Of a DNA stretch of 64,000 nt, positions 1 to 11,821 are shown piece by piece. Source of the DNA: Warburgia ugandensis. Lineage: Eukaryota; Streptophyta; Magnoliopsida; Canellales; Canellaceae. Under the pieces are notes generated by a model that had not been told where the DNA came from, ran no database searches, and worked only from the letters and a program-made list of their open reading frames with translations. The DNA is taken from the NCBI GenBank assembly GCA_035236585.1, contig CP141130.1, positions 78,563,944 to 78,627,943 on the forward strand, given 5' to 3'. The stretch's first letter is position 1. Each line of letters starts with the position of its first letter. The position numbers and the translations under genes are program-made.

Positions 1-934
1 TGTTCACGGCACCCTTTTCGAGGACATATCCATAGTCACCGTGGAGGCTATGTTGGACTAGTCTCTAGATACTACAGACACACTATTCTAGATGTGTTCT
101 AATCGTGAGCATAGTGGACCCTATGATTTCAATGTTATCGATATGTACATAGCATTGAGATAGTCGTATACGAGTACTCATGACCAGTCTGCATGATGTG
201 TTCGCTAAGAGACGCATGAGCATGATATCTATAGTGATGCTATCATCTGCTTTGACTGATTACTATTTTAAGAATTTCATAATTATGATTAGTTTATGAT
301 TCATTATGTGATTACTACTCTATGATTTTCTTGATAGTTATATCGTTGATTTCTAGATTTTTATAAAAGCTTCCATAATTGAAAATGTGAAAACAAGCTT
401 ATGATTTATGCATAAAAATGTATGTTTAGACAAAGAGAAATTGCATGATGTTTCACATAGAATGCCTCTTTTGAAACCATGTATCTTGCATGCCGTGTTT
501 CCAAAATAGTAGTATCAGATCACCTACTGTGTATGAGGAATACTCACCCAAATATATTATTTTTATAGATTAGCTCCACACGGGATTAGAAGAAGCATTA
601 GAAGATGTTAGTGTTACGATCAAGTGAATGAAGAGAAGACAAGTATAAATGTAAGTATATGATCTACCCTTTGGACATGTATCTGTAATTACTACAGTTG
701 TATTGTGAGCTGTGACTGGATAGACCTCGGAAGACATTTATGATTACCGTAATTTTCAAAACTACTTTGTTTGTCTTGAAAGCAAATGACACTCATTGTT
801 TTCAAAATAAATTTAAAATCAAAGATTTTTTCGTTGCATTGCATTGTTTTTAAAGTATTTTCAAATAGGGATCGATCCCGAATTAGGAATTAGTTTTGCA
901 TTTAATAATGCATGTGAAAACCTAGATCGTCACA
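1..934 (+). mobile_element. 3' part of a long gypsy-type LTR (left-truncated by window edge)
   Basis: Bases 1-230 match, in inverted orientation, the stretch at about 9580-9830: shared blocks include the piece around the ACCC-TTTTCGAG motif at the start, CGTGAGCATAGTG and GAGTACTCATGACC. The match identifies a dispersed repeat rather than a gene. A plausible LTR end is the GATCGTCACA at 925-934, comparable to the GGTTATCACA end of the solo LTR at 27.4 kb. The distance from the equivalent of the conserved hairpin region (about 545) to this end, about 390 bp, agrees with the other LTRs of the window. The 5' part, and so the target duplication, lies outside. No open frame of note is present. Confidence 0.5.
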
Positions 935-1495
935 TGGGTTAATGCTAAAAACTATAGAAATTGTACTGTATGATTTTAAAAAAAATAAAAATATTGCATG
1001 GAGTGATGTAACGCTAAATTCTTCCCATACTTTTTCGAAGAAGTTAAAAAACTTTAAGTAAACACTAGACAACACCAAAAATGTCTCAACCTAGATGCAT
1101 AAGTTAACAGAAATATTGCATCAATCAAACTGGTCTAAACTTGGCCATTGACTTCATCCAAAATCATGGCAGAGAGCGGCAAACTCCTCATAAGCCTCTT
1201 CAATGACAAGCATCTTGGCCATTCCATCTCAAACAATTTTACTTTTAACTGCCTTCTTAACCACCTCTGCAACTTTCTTCCCGCTCCCACTCATTGATCT
1301 TGATTTTACAAACAAAATTAGTTATTATCTATCTAGCTCTACAATTGGTAAATGGAAAGAGCCACACAAGAAGCAGAATGGTTATTGGTGGAGTAAATTC
1401 TTCAATACTTTCAATATAATTAGATCACAAAACATTCACATAAAATTCAAGAATGAACGTAACAAGGTAACTTACCACTCACTCAAGAACTCGCT
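935..1495. other. Unassigned AT-rich interval between two LTRs
   Basis: No gene or repeat boundary was recognised here. A 100-codon open frame at 1203-1505 has no family signature and runs into the start of the next LTR, so I treat it as chance. Confidence 0.4.
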
Positions 1496-1500
1496 GATTA

Positions 1501-4500
1501 TGTAATGACCTTGGATTTTTGTAAATTATTAAGGAAAATTAATAAAGTTTGAATTTTTAGCAATTCTGGGCTAGAATATTAGGTTATTGAAAATTCTCTT
1601 TTTATAAAGATTATATCATGAATTAAAACATAAAAATTATGGATGTACTTGGAAAACTGATTGAAACGACATTAAGTACGTTCAATTCTGAGTTAAAATG
1701 AAAAATCCATAATATTCTTCATTTTAGGGTAAAATGGTAATTTTACCCATAGCCAAGAAATAAGACCTCAATATTCATAATGAACTCAGAAATACGATTC
1801 CAATGCCACTAAGTTTGCTTGATTCTGAGTTTGGACAAATATTGCCTATTTTTCTCCAATTTTGGAGTTAAAAGGGCAAAAAGGTCTTTTTACGTGAAAG
1901 TGGGGCCCACAAAGTGGGCCAATGTTTTAGAAGCAACAATAATTGCTCAATGCATTATTAGCTGATAGTGGAGAGTTGGATAGGATTGTAGTGGAGAATG
2001 GGATGGGAATGAAGAATGCACTTTTAATTAAATATTCTAAAGTAATAAAATATATTATCAAAAGAAATAAAAAAAATTCAAATTTGGCTACAAATATGTC
2101 CCAAAAATTTTCAAAAATTTTCACAACCTTTCCCACGAAATTCCCAAATCTTCCCTGGAGTTTCAACTCCAAATTCTCCTTCATTCTTTCTCAATCTCTC
2201 TTTTCCTTATTTCTCTCCCCTCTCTCTAATTGGAACAAGAGACTTAAAATCAATTAGGCACTCCGTTCCAAATAGAATCTCAAAAATCTCACCGTCCATA
2301 ACATCCTATACTACCTTATATACAAAAACCTCAAATCAATTTCAAGATCCAACGGTTCAAACAATGGTAAATTACAAAAAAAGGGGCTATCAAGCTATAT
2401 TATCATCAACGGGTAATTCTCTCAAATTGGCCATCAAATATTAGTTTTTTCTCCAATCAGGTATGTAGAACTACTTTCTAGACATATTTATTATTATTTT
2501 GTGTAATTTTTATTTTTTTGTGTAATTTTATTTGAATGAAAAATTGTAAAAATAAAGTAAATACCAGAGCCTTCAATTCATGGTGATAGAGAGCTCAGAT
2601 GGAAAATCTGTGCCTTCCAATCGACCCAAAACCCTAGGCTAAAAATTTCAGGAAATTTTATTAAGTTTTGGACCTCAATTGAGAGAGATTCATTTCGCTG
2701 GGCCCAGATCAAATATGGACCCTAGGAACGACTATGAACTTCAAATGATGATTGTGGAGTCATATGAACTCCAAATTGAGATCAGAAAGAAGATATGGAA
2801 AGCTTGTAACGTCTAGTTTCTTATGAAATTATAATATGTATAAAGTTCTATATTTTGGAACTAAGTTTCCAATTTCCAAGATCTTCAAGATCTGAGGTAA
2901 TCAGATATTAGAAATTTATTTTAATGATGATATAATATTAAAATAAAGTGGTATCCATGGTTGATTTAGATAGATCTGAGATAAATTAAGGGATCTACCC
3001 TTTATAGTAGAAAAACCCTAAAAATACAAAGGGACCTACTTGATCAATGAGATCAAGTATGATCAGATCCTTGGGATGGATTAAATGGATGATATTATGA
3101 TGGATTCCAGTTAGATCATGGATTAAATGTGACAAAATCAAGTGGATATGATTTTTGAATCTAATTAGATTAAAAGCCCTAAAGGTAATTAAAATCCTTG
3201 ATCTAAAGGAAAATACCTAAGATCTAATGGTTGGATCATAATTAAAGGTTTATAATAATCTTAATATAATTAGTTTAATTATTTTTTATTGGATAATAGA
3301 AGTGTAAATGTAATTTATATTATAAGTTAAGAAGCATGATAGTGTAATCTTTAAATTTTAGCATGCTATGCCCTAAATAATTAGTGTGTTTAGTAGATTT
3401 AATTATCTTAGGGCCATGTTAGTGTAAATTAGAGATTTAAGCATGATTCCATTAGGATAGAAGTACAATTTTATGTATTTCGTAACTTAGGATCATGTTA
3501 GTTTATGTATAGTTTTATTTCACTAGGTTGTGTTACATTCATAGGAAGAATGTTAGTATATGGTTGTTAAACTTATATTTGATTTATACTTTAAATTTTA
3601 TGATTTACTTATTGTCAAATTATATTCAATTGTTAAGTACTTGTTAAGATATAATGAGCATAAATCACCAAAAATATAAACTAATAAAATATAGAGATTC
3701 ATGGACAACTAAGATGAATGAATGATTTTGACTTAATAAGGGCTATAGTTAGTAGGACAATATAAGGAATGATTTTCCATTTCCTTGGCCCAAAGTTGGA
3801 AAATAATGAACATCCATAGATGACATTGTGCATATCTATAGAAATTAATTAAAATCAATTAGAGAAGGGACTTAAGGTAAAGAGCTCATAGGAACCTTGT
3901 CAAAGGTTGAGCTAGTACCACTTTAGTGGACTCTGAACGTTGCTGTTATAGGGGATACACAAGAGTCAAGTGCTTTTCCCTCTCCTCCCATTGACGTAAG
4001 AGAGGTCTAAATGCCTCCTTAGATGAGGGCTGTATTAACCACTTTTTGAGCAGACTTTAACTGGTAAGCACTAGTCATCTTGAAATGAGGAGCTGTCTAG
4101 TAATAGGAAGAAATAAATTATCTTCAACCAAGTAAGACATTAATTGGTTGAATAATAATAAGAACATAAAAAGACAACAAATTATCTAACCATAATAAAA
4201 ATAGTAAGTAAGATAAGGATGATCAAACAAGATGAGATCTTGTATGATAAAAAACAATAAGGAAAAAGAAACACTAATGTAGATTAGATTGTTTATGTAT
4301 GATATAGATGGTACTTATATAGATGATACCAAACCCTTGGATATATGTTATTCAAGGAAGAAAGATTCAGATTATCCTACATAAGGATGATTAAAAGACC
4401 ATGTAGTATGTACCCTTGATTAGAAAAATGACATTATACATATGATTTGACAAATATATATTGATTGAGACTATGACAGATTTCAACGAGTAAGAATACC

Positions 4501-5901
4501 TTATTGAGGTAGGTGGATTATTAAGATTGCCTTTATATGAAGATACATGTCTAATACATGATCTTATGTTTTGAAGTATTGACATGTATAATACCAATAT
4601 ATTAAGGTAAATACCTTAAATTGAAATATGATCCAACCAAATGATGAGAAAAATAAGTATAAAATGGTTAAGTTGAGAATTGAGAACAACCCTAAATGAA
4701 TAGGAAAGTAGAAAATATTCCAGCCCTAAATAAATAGATAGATAGTCTGATATGTATAAGTATTATTTTACATACAAGCTTGGAGGCTTGTGGTTTTGTT
4801 TTAAACAAGCATAGGCCTAAGGATGCTATGCTAGGAGAGTTAAGAGGGTTTGGCCACCCGCTCTCTAAAACTCGAGGATATTGAATGCCAAGCTTAAGAA
4901 AGGCTAAAAGTCGAGTAGGGCAATTATGGGAAGGCTACCACTGTGATAGCCATGGTCCTCTCATATGGACATGGATATTGTAATTTCCACTGAGAATGGT
5001 ATAAGTGGATTATTGAACAGTTATCCAGGCGCGCTGTACGGATCAGACTGCAAGCATAGTAGTCTTTGATTATTTTGCATTATGATGCATATAAAATTGA
5101 CATAGTGAAATGCCTTAAGGGAGGGCATGATGAAATGCTAGGTAATTGTATATTACCAATATTTTTCCCAAGAAGGGAAATTCCTAGTATAGTAACTGGC
5201 TGAGATACAAATCTCCTATAATGAAAGGAGTTGATCAGCTTTGTATGGAAATGATTATTGATTATTTTTACAATTTTAATGAATTTGTCGTTATACAATA
5301 TGTATGTATAAAGGTGAACACAAATGATAAGGACATGAGATGTCCATATAAATGATAGTGGTCTATGAATGTGTTTATGATAGAATGAATTATGGGATAA
5401 TTAAATATTGAGATTATACTATCAATAACTTACACTCTTATCCCCTACCAAGCATAGCTTGCTGAGATATTGTAAATGTTCGAATGTTTACAATATCTTA
5501 GATACAGAGAAGGAGACTTAGGAGCTCAAGACTTGAAGAACTATTAAAGAATAAGTAATCAGGGTATATCCCTTGAAACATTGTATTGAGAGCATGTATT
5601 GTATTTAGAACTTTGTAATTTGGATTGTGTAATTGGGCAAGTATTGTAAGGATACAATGGGCTGTGTACTGTGAACCACTAGATGGATCCTGAAGTTTAA
5701 TAAAAGTATATTCCTTCAATGGAATTTTATCTTGTACAAAATTCTACTTATGTTATGTATGAAGTGGTGACTTGGGTTTTACAAAACAAAATCTAAAGAA
5801 AAGAAATTTTGCTGCTTTGGTTTGCCAAAATTTTTTACTCGAAGGGCCCTATCTTTACAAAATGTATTATAAAATGTGTTATAAAAACTCGGGTCGCCTC
5901 A
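1501..5901 (+). mobile_element. Solo LTR of a long-LTR (gypsy-type) retrotransposon, 4.4 kb, TSD GATTA
   Basis: The element starts TGTAATGACC and ends GGGTCGCCTCA. It is bracketed by the 5-bp direct repeat GATTA at 1496-1500 and 5902-5906. The 3' part aligns with the inverse complement of 27390-27830 (shared GTGAACCACTAGATG and the hairpin TGCTGAGATATTGTAAA), so the two are members of one LTR family in opposite orientation. There is no gag-pol and no second LTR, so this looks like a solo LTR made by LTR-LTR recombination. An LTR of this length is typical of some plant Ty3/gypsy chromoviruses; assignment to that group is an inference. Inside are only short chance frames. Confidence 0.82.
5465..5498. 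repeat. Conserved LTR hairpin: AGATATTGTAAA / TTTACAATATCT
   Basis: Perfect 12-bp arms with a 10-bp loop, preceded by AGCATAGCTTGCTG. Related hairpins occur at 9154-9180, 27778-27814 and 63443-63470, each about 400-600 bp from the LTR end where this can be measured. The position suggests a role near the transcript end (R/U5 or poly(A) region); that is inference. Confidence 0.75.
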
Positions 5902-5906
5902 GATTA

Positions 5907-6672
5907 TCTTCAATATATAATCTATTTGATCAGATTGCAATGAGATTTATTAATAAAACACAGACACATGTAAAAGAATAAGCCATTAGTAAAGATAATT
6001 GCAAGACACACTAGCGGAATGGATTTTCCTATTCTTGGTAAGAATGGATTTTCTCATGATTTTCCAAGACCAACCCCTCCCATCTCCATTTTCAATCCAA
6101 ATCAATCAAGAAATTCTCATGATAGTTTTATTCTTTGTATGAAAGGTTTTCTCTTGATTTTTAGGTGAATTAAAAAAAAACAAATTCACTTCTTTCCATA
6201 CCTTATATTCAAGTGCAAATTATGACAACTATAAGTGAAACTTTCAACACCTAGCTGGTAGGTCAAGAACTTAGCTGTCTAGGGTGGACTTTGATAATGC
6301 TATTAAGGGCGAGGTGAAATTTGGGTTTAATTGAGATCAAGTGCTAAGTATAGGATGGAATTGTTGTGATTTCAAGTTCAAGATATATTTGGAAGAAAAA
6401 AAAAAAACTCAAAAGCATGTCACTTTTTTTTTGTTGGTATTCACTCTATATTCCGAAGCGATGCAATCTTAAGTAGTTTAGGTGAGATCTTCTATTTCTG
6501 ACTTTGAATTTATCTTGCTTTAGTACTCAAAAATTCATTCTAGTTGATTAAGATTTTGACATCATTGTTTTTCAACTTATTAAGCAATCCATTTTTCCAC
6601 TAGAATAGTAGTGATTAGGGTCACCCAAAGAGAAATTTTTTGGTGCACTAGAAGAGAGTTACTTGAATCACT
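5907..6672. other. Unassigned spacer between solo LTR and next LTR
   Basis: AT-rich sequence without a recognisable gene, RNA or repeat boundary. Confidence 0.4.
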
Positions 6673-6756
6673 TATAATGACCCGATTTTTATAATACATT
6701 TTTGTAATTCTTTTTTAAAATGTTGGGCCCTTAGTTTGTAAAAATATTTAGAAAAT

Positions 6757-7282
6757 TATAACGCTCTGGGTCTGGGCTCCCTCAGTAACAATATTGTCTG
6801 CTTTGGGCTGAGGCCCGCATGGTTTTGTTCTTCCCCTGTAGGGGAAAACGCGTTGTTATTGGTAAATCCCGCCCAGACCCTTATCAGTCGCCCAGAAACT
6901 TTTCTCCTGGCGATGTGGGACTAACTCTTAGCGCATCCTGCCTTCATCCCCTCAGATATCTTGGGGACCTCCCCCTCAAACCATCTTGGCAGATGACGAC
7001 AGTAGCCCTCTCCCTCTTAGGGAACAAGCGTCCGCGCGTGGACTCCCACGCTTCCGCTCACGTGCAGTTAGCCACCCACACTGGGTCGGGGGTTGGCTCT
7101 GATACCACTGTAAAACCCCGGGTTTGGGCTCCCTCAGTAACAATATTGTCCGCTTTGGGCCGAGGCCTGCACGGTTTTGTTCTTCCCCCATAGGGGAAAA
7201 CACGTTGTTATTGGTAAAGCCCACCCAGACCCTTATCAGCCGCCCAGGAACTTTCCTCTTGGCGATGTGGGACTAACTCTCA
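6757..7282 (-). mobile_element. Complete TRIM unit (LTR-internal-LTR), minus strand
   Basis: Two 174-bp LTRs (6757-6930, 7109-7282) enclose a 178-bp internal domain. On the minus strand the primer site TGGTATCAGAGCC (about 7095-7107) directly follows the LTR end TTACA, and a purine-rich stretch (GGATGAAGGCAGGATGCGC) precedes the second LTR. Confidence 0.85.
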
Positions 7283-8002
7283 GCGCATCCCGCCTTCATT
7301 CCCTCAGATTATCTTGGGGACCTCCCCCTCAAACCATCTTTGCAGACGGCAATGATAGCTGGTTTTGTTCTTCCCCCGTAGGGAAAAATGCGTTGTTACT
7401 GGTAAAGCCCACCCAGATCCTTATTAGCCGCCCAGGAACTTTCCTCCTAGCGATGTGGGACTAACTCTCAGCGCATCTCGCCTTCATCCCCTCAGATTAT
7501 CTTGGGGACCTCCCCCTCAAACCATCTTTGCAGACGGCAACGAAAGCCCTCTCCCCCTTAGGGGACACGCGTCGGCACGTGGACTCGCACGCTTCCGCTC
7601 GCGTGCTGTTAGCCACCCACACTGGGTCGGGGGTTGGCTCTGATACCACTATAACGCCCTGGGTCTGGGCTCTCTCAGTAACAATATTGTCCTCTTTGGG
7701 CCGAGGCTCGCACGGTTTTGTTCTTCCCCCGTAGGGGAAAACGCGTTGTTACTGGTAAAGCCCACCTAGACCCTTATCAACTGCCCAGGAACTTTCCTCT
7801 TGGCGATGTGGGACTAACTCTTAGCGCATCCCGCCTTCATCCCCTTAGATTATCTTGGGGACCTCCCCCTCAAACCATCTTGGCAGACGGCAACGGTAGC
7901 CCGCTCCCCCTTAGGGGACACGCGTTCGCGCGTGGACTCCCACGCTTCCGCTCGCGTGCGATTAGCCACCCACATTGGGTCGGGGGTTGGCTTTGATACC
8001 AC
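7283..8002 (-). mobile_element. Chained TRIM units with one deletion, minus strand
   Basis: Internal domain 7283-7360 jumps directly into the middle of an LTR (7361-7470), a deletion of roughly 100 bp of internal domain plus the distal LTR half. Another internal domain (7471-7649), a full LTR (7650-7823) and a last internal domain (7824-8002, primer site changed to TGGTATCAAAGCC) follow without any new target duplication. Confidence 0.8.
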
Positions 8003-8129
8003 GCTTCCGCTGTGAGTCCACGCGCGGACGCGTGTCCTCTAAGAGAGAGAGGGCTACCGTTGTCGTCTCCTAAGATGGTTTGAGGGGGAGGTCCCTAAGA
8101 TAATCTGAGGGGATGAAGGCAGGATGCGC

Positions 8130-8655
8130 TGAGAGTTAGTCCCGCATCGCCAAGAGGAAAGTTCCTGGACGACTGATAAGGGTCTGGGTGGGCTTTACCA
8201 GTAACAATGCGTTTTTCCCTACGTGGGAAGAACAAAACTGTGCGGGCCTCGGCCCAAAGTGGACAATATTGTTACTAAGGGAGCCCATACTCGAGGCATT
8301 AAAGTGGTATCAGAGCCAACCCCCGACCCGGTGTTGGTGGCTAACCACACACGAGCGGAAGCGGGGGAGTCCACGCGCGGACGCGTGTCCCCTAAGGGGG
8401 AGAGGGCTACTGTTGTCATCTGCTAAGATGGTTTGAGGGGGAGGTCCCTAAGACAATCTGAGGGAATGAAGGCGGGATGCACTGAGAGTTAGTCCCACAT
8501 CGCCAGGAGGAAAGTTCCTGGGCGGCTGATAAGGGTTTAGGTGGGCTTTACCAGTAACAATGCGTTTTCCCCTATGGGGAAGAACAAAACCGTGTGGGCC
8601 TCGGCCTAAAGCAGACAATATTGTTACTGAGCGAGCCTAGACCTGGGGCGTTACA
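8130..8655 (+). mobile_element. Complete TRIM unit (LTR-internal-LTR), plus strand
   Basis: LTRs 8130-8303 and 8483-8655. Primer site TGGTATCAGAGCCAAC at 8305-8320, one base after the LTR. Same family as the minus-strand units. With the minus arm (7650-8002) it forms a large inverted repeat centred near 8010. Confidence 0.85.
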
Positions 8656-9153
8656 AAAACAAACAACGAATTTTTTTCTTCATGAAAGACCCTTTTTGAA
8701 AACCTTGAGTGTCATTTTTCTTTTCTCAAAAAGGATTATCGGTGAAATGAGTGCCACATTTCTACTGAAAATTAGGCATAGTTTCCTCTATTTTTCCGAT
8801 ATTAAACATTTAATGCATGTCATTATGAAGTACTAATAAACACAATTTTCATACAGAAAAGAAATAAAGGAGACTGTCTCCATTCTATCATATTAACGTA
8901 CATGACTTCACGTTTTGTAAATCAAAATTTAACCAAATCAAAGGAAAAATCAAGGTCAGGATCAATCCAGTCACAGCCACACCATTACCACTTTAATCCA
9001 CATGTCCATAGAGTAAAGTCATCTCAATTCAAAGTATTACTTCAATAAATCATTAATCGCATTGAAAACATGCTTATTATACATAGTTAGTCATCTTGAG
9101 CTCTCTAGCATAATCTTTTGCTTTCTTTCCCCTGTTCTAATCCTTCAAACCTA

Positions 9154-9180
9154 AGACATTGTAAACAATTTACAATGACT
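9154..9180. repeat. Conserved LTR hairpin, eroded copy
   Basis: AGACATTGTAAA / TTTACAATGACT with the minus-strand preceding motif AAGCTTGCTGAG; same motif as at 5465, 27778 and 63443. Confidence 0.65.
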
Positions 9181-11821
9181 CAGCAAGCTTGCGCTTGTGT
9201 AGGTAGTTTCACATTGATTTTACCAAGTTTTCCATGGAATTCTACAACAACATCTCAAATCATTTTTCATGCAATTTCTAAAGAATATGATAAACAAATC
9301 AAAGATAAGAAATATGATTAAAGTCCTTTTTCAATCTTAATTCCACAGTTTCATGCTAAAACAATTTAGAGAGTATCCTTATAAAACATGTACAACTTTA
9401 AACATGCATTTTTCAAATGGTTGAATCATTATAGTAATCTCAAGTAAATTGCAATATAGAACATATCCTAAAATTATATGTAAACATAACTTGAGAACTA
9501 TGTGAAATATTTAGTATCTAACTTGATAAATCAAACACCATAAGATCCTCAAAGTAGTCATCAATTAAACTAAGAATGTCGGTAATCCCAAACCGACAAC
9601 ATCACGTACACATATGCACCCCGGCAAACACATCAGCCGGTTGGTCATGAGTACTCATCTAACGACCATTATCAATCCCATCTATGTGGGATCACAAAAC
9701 AGAAATCTTATGGTACACTATGCTCACGACCAAATCACTGAATCATGTCTCTCAAGTATCTAGAGAACAGGCACTGTAGCCTCTATGACGATTATGGATG
9801 CGTCTCGAAAGGGTGCCGTAACCACCTCCAATGGTTGTTCCTACCACAACAATCGAGAAAATAGATGCCTCTTTGGGCATGATACCTACCACCTTTGGTG
9901 GTTAGAGGTTGGGAGGCCAAACCCGTAAAACGTCTTAGCATAGTGACCACTAGGCTCATTAGCCTGAACAAAGACATATCTCAATCCCAGGTGATATTAA
10001 ATCATGTAGTATATATGTTATGCAAGATCATGCATTTCTTTAACTCAATCTCAAAACATGGGATTGATGTATTTCAAATATCATCATTTCTTTCAAAAGC
10101 ACTCAATTGCATGTAATGAACAACATCATTTTCGTTTTTCACAAAAAAACATGCATCATAGCTATGAAGATACATAATTATAATTTACATGCCTCATTTG
10201 CAAATATTACCTTCTTTAAAAGCTAACATGATGTAACATGATGAAAATATAAGTTTCATAATAGTTAAGAAGCCTCAAATATGAAATATGATCACCAAAT
10301 GATTTGATCATTTAAAATCCACATATCTTTAGAAACTGATTTCATAATTAAAATCTCATTGCCAAATAGATGTTAAAACCACCTATATCTTAGGAGTAAT
10401 TCTCCGCTGAGCTATGTTCCTTCTTCAACTCAACTTATCGGTCAACCTAGTCAACCTATAGATATTCCATATTTTCTTCTCAATGTGGAGATGTAAGCTA
10501 ATAATTACAAAAGAGTATTTTAACCATGATCTGACAATCTAGATCATCTATTAATGATGAAACCATTATATTTTAGCAATCCCTTACTAATCTACCATCA
10601 AGATTGTACGATCTTAGCCATTTAGGCTATTATTCTATGATTCTAGTCATGGTTTACCAATCTGATCAAGTCATCTTCTAATGTGATCTAATCCATAAAT
10701 TTTCTGATTATGAATCAGATCACTAGATTCCTTCTCATTTCTCCTACTAATCAAATTTTATTTGGTCGATCATTAATCAAATGTAAGGAATAGTATCAGA
10801 TCATTCTCTAATTTGCTGTTCACCCTCTCCACTTGAAATCTAATGGTCGTGAGTGATTTGATCTGGATCCTCATCCATATTTTAATGCTTTTAATGATGA
10901 AATCAAGGTCTGGTTTCATAAATAATTGTCTAGGTATATACTTTCAAGTTCTAACTGTTGGAAGGTAATATTATTTTAAATTATCAACCCAATTCTACAA
11001 TCACGTTTCAACAGATTGCATAAAAGTAATATCATCAGTTTCCCATTTGCACATCTTCCCTACAATCAATGAATTTTTGTTTCTGACATTTAATTCGATG
11101 TATAACTTTTAAATTCATAATTTTACCAAAATTTAATGGGCAGATTTAAATTCACTCACCATGAACAATACTAATCATTTCTAATTTGAATGTTTATTGA
11201 TGATCCAATGGTTAGCATCCCTCAGATCATTATTACAATCCCCCAATTGATGTTATTGACGTAAATCCAATCCTAAATTTGATTATGGATGGTCAAATTT
11301 AATGGAATTTAGAGTATACAGTGATAGGATCTATCACCGTAGCATTCAGATCATCGATCAGAGCTCTAACAAAGTGGCTACAACTCCAATCAACTGCTGA
11401 TCATCATAATGGATAGGAATAGCATTCCCTGGCTGACCTCCAATCATGGATGGAGGTGCAGACCTCAAACCATGGAATAGCATTCTCTTGATTGATGATC
11501 GGAACTCAAATAGAGATAACTGGAGTTTTGATCAGTCTCCAATAAGCCATGAGATCTAAATCATCCATGTTTCTCTCTTAACACCCTAAATCTATACGCA
11601 TTCCTAATGAATCGAAGCAAAACAAGGTTGGGTTTGCAAAGAACTCACCTCAGTAGCGATTAAAGCCTCCAATTGTCGCCGGAGGAGACATCATTTGATG
11701 TTTTTCCTATGACTGTTTCACTCAAGTACTGTTCTTGCTCTGATCTGGTGTCAATCCTCCTCCAATTGCAATGAAACCAAAGGGCTTTTGTTCATGCCCT
11801 TGAGTAGAGTAGAATGGACGA

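Larger units (their letters stand above)
6757..8655. mobile_element. Chained and inverted array of TRIM elements (five full LTRs, one partial)
   Basis: The array reads LTR-internal-LTR-internal-(partial LTR)-internal-LTR-internal on the minus strand, then switches near 8003-8017 to internal-LTR-internal-LTR on the plus strand. Full LTRs: 6757-6930, 7109-7282, 7650-7823 (minus) and 8130-8303, 8483-8655 (plus), each 173-174 bp; partial LTR 7361-7470. The LTRs begin TGAGAGTTAGTCCCACATCG and end GGGCGTTACA. Internal domains of about 179 bp start with TGGTATCAGAGCC, the primer site for initiator Met-tRNA. There is no coding capacity, as expected for terminal-repeat retrotransposons in miniature. 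Adjacent LTRs share their internal domains. Flanks AAAAT (6752-6756) and AAAAC (8656-8660) may be an eroded target duplication for the whole array. Confidence 0.88.

Noticed and set aside
1501..5783. Alternative right end of the solo LTR at GGGTTTTACA (5783)
   Set aside because: The following bases (AAACA) do not match the left flank, whereas ending at 5901 gives a perfect GATTA duplication and aligns better with the other solo LTR.
6819..8436. Several 60-120-codon frames in the GC-rich region
   Set aside because: They lie across TRIM LTRs and internal domains on both strands and switch frame between copies. TRIMs are non-coding.
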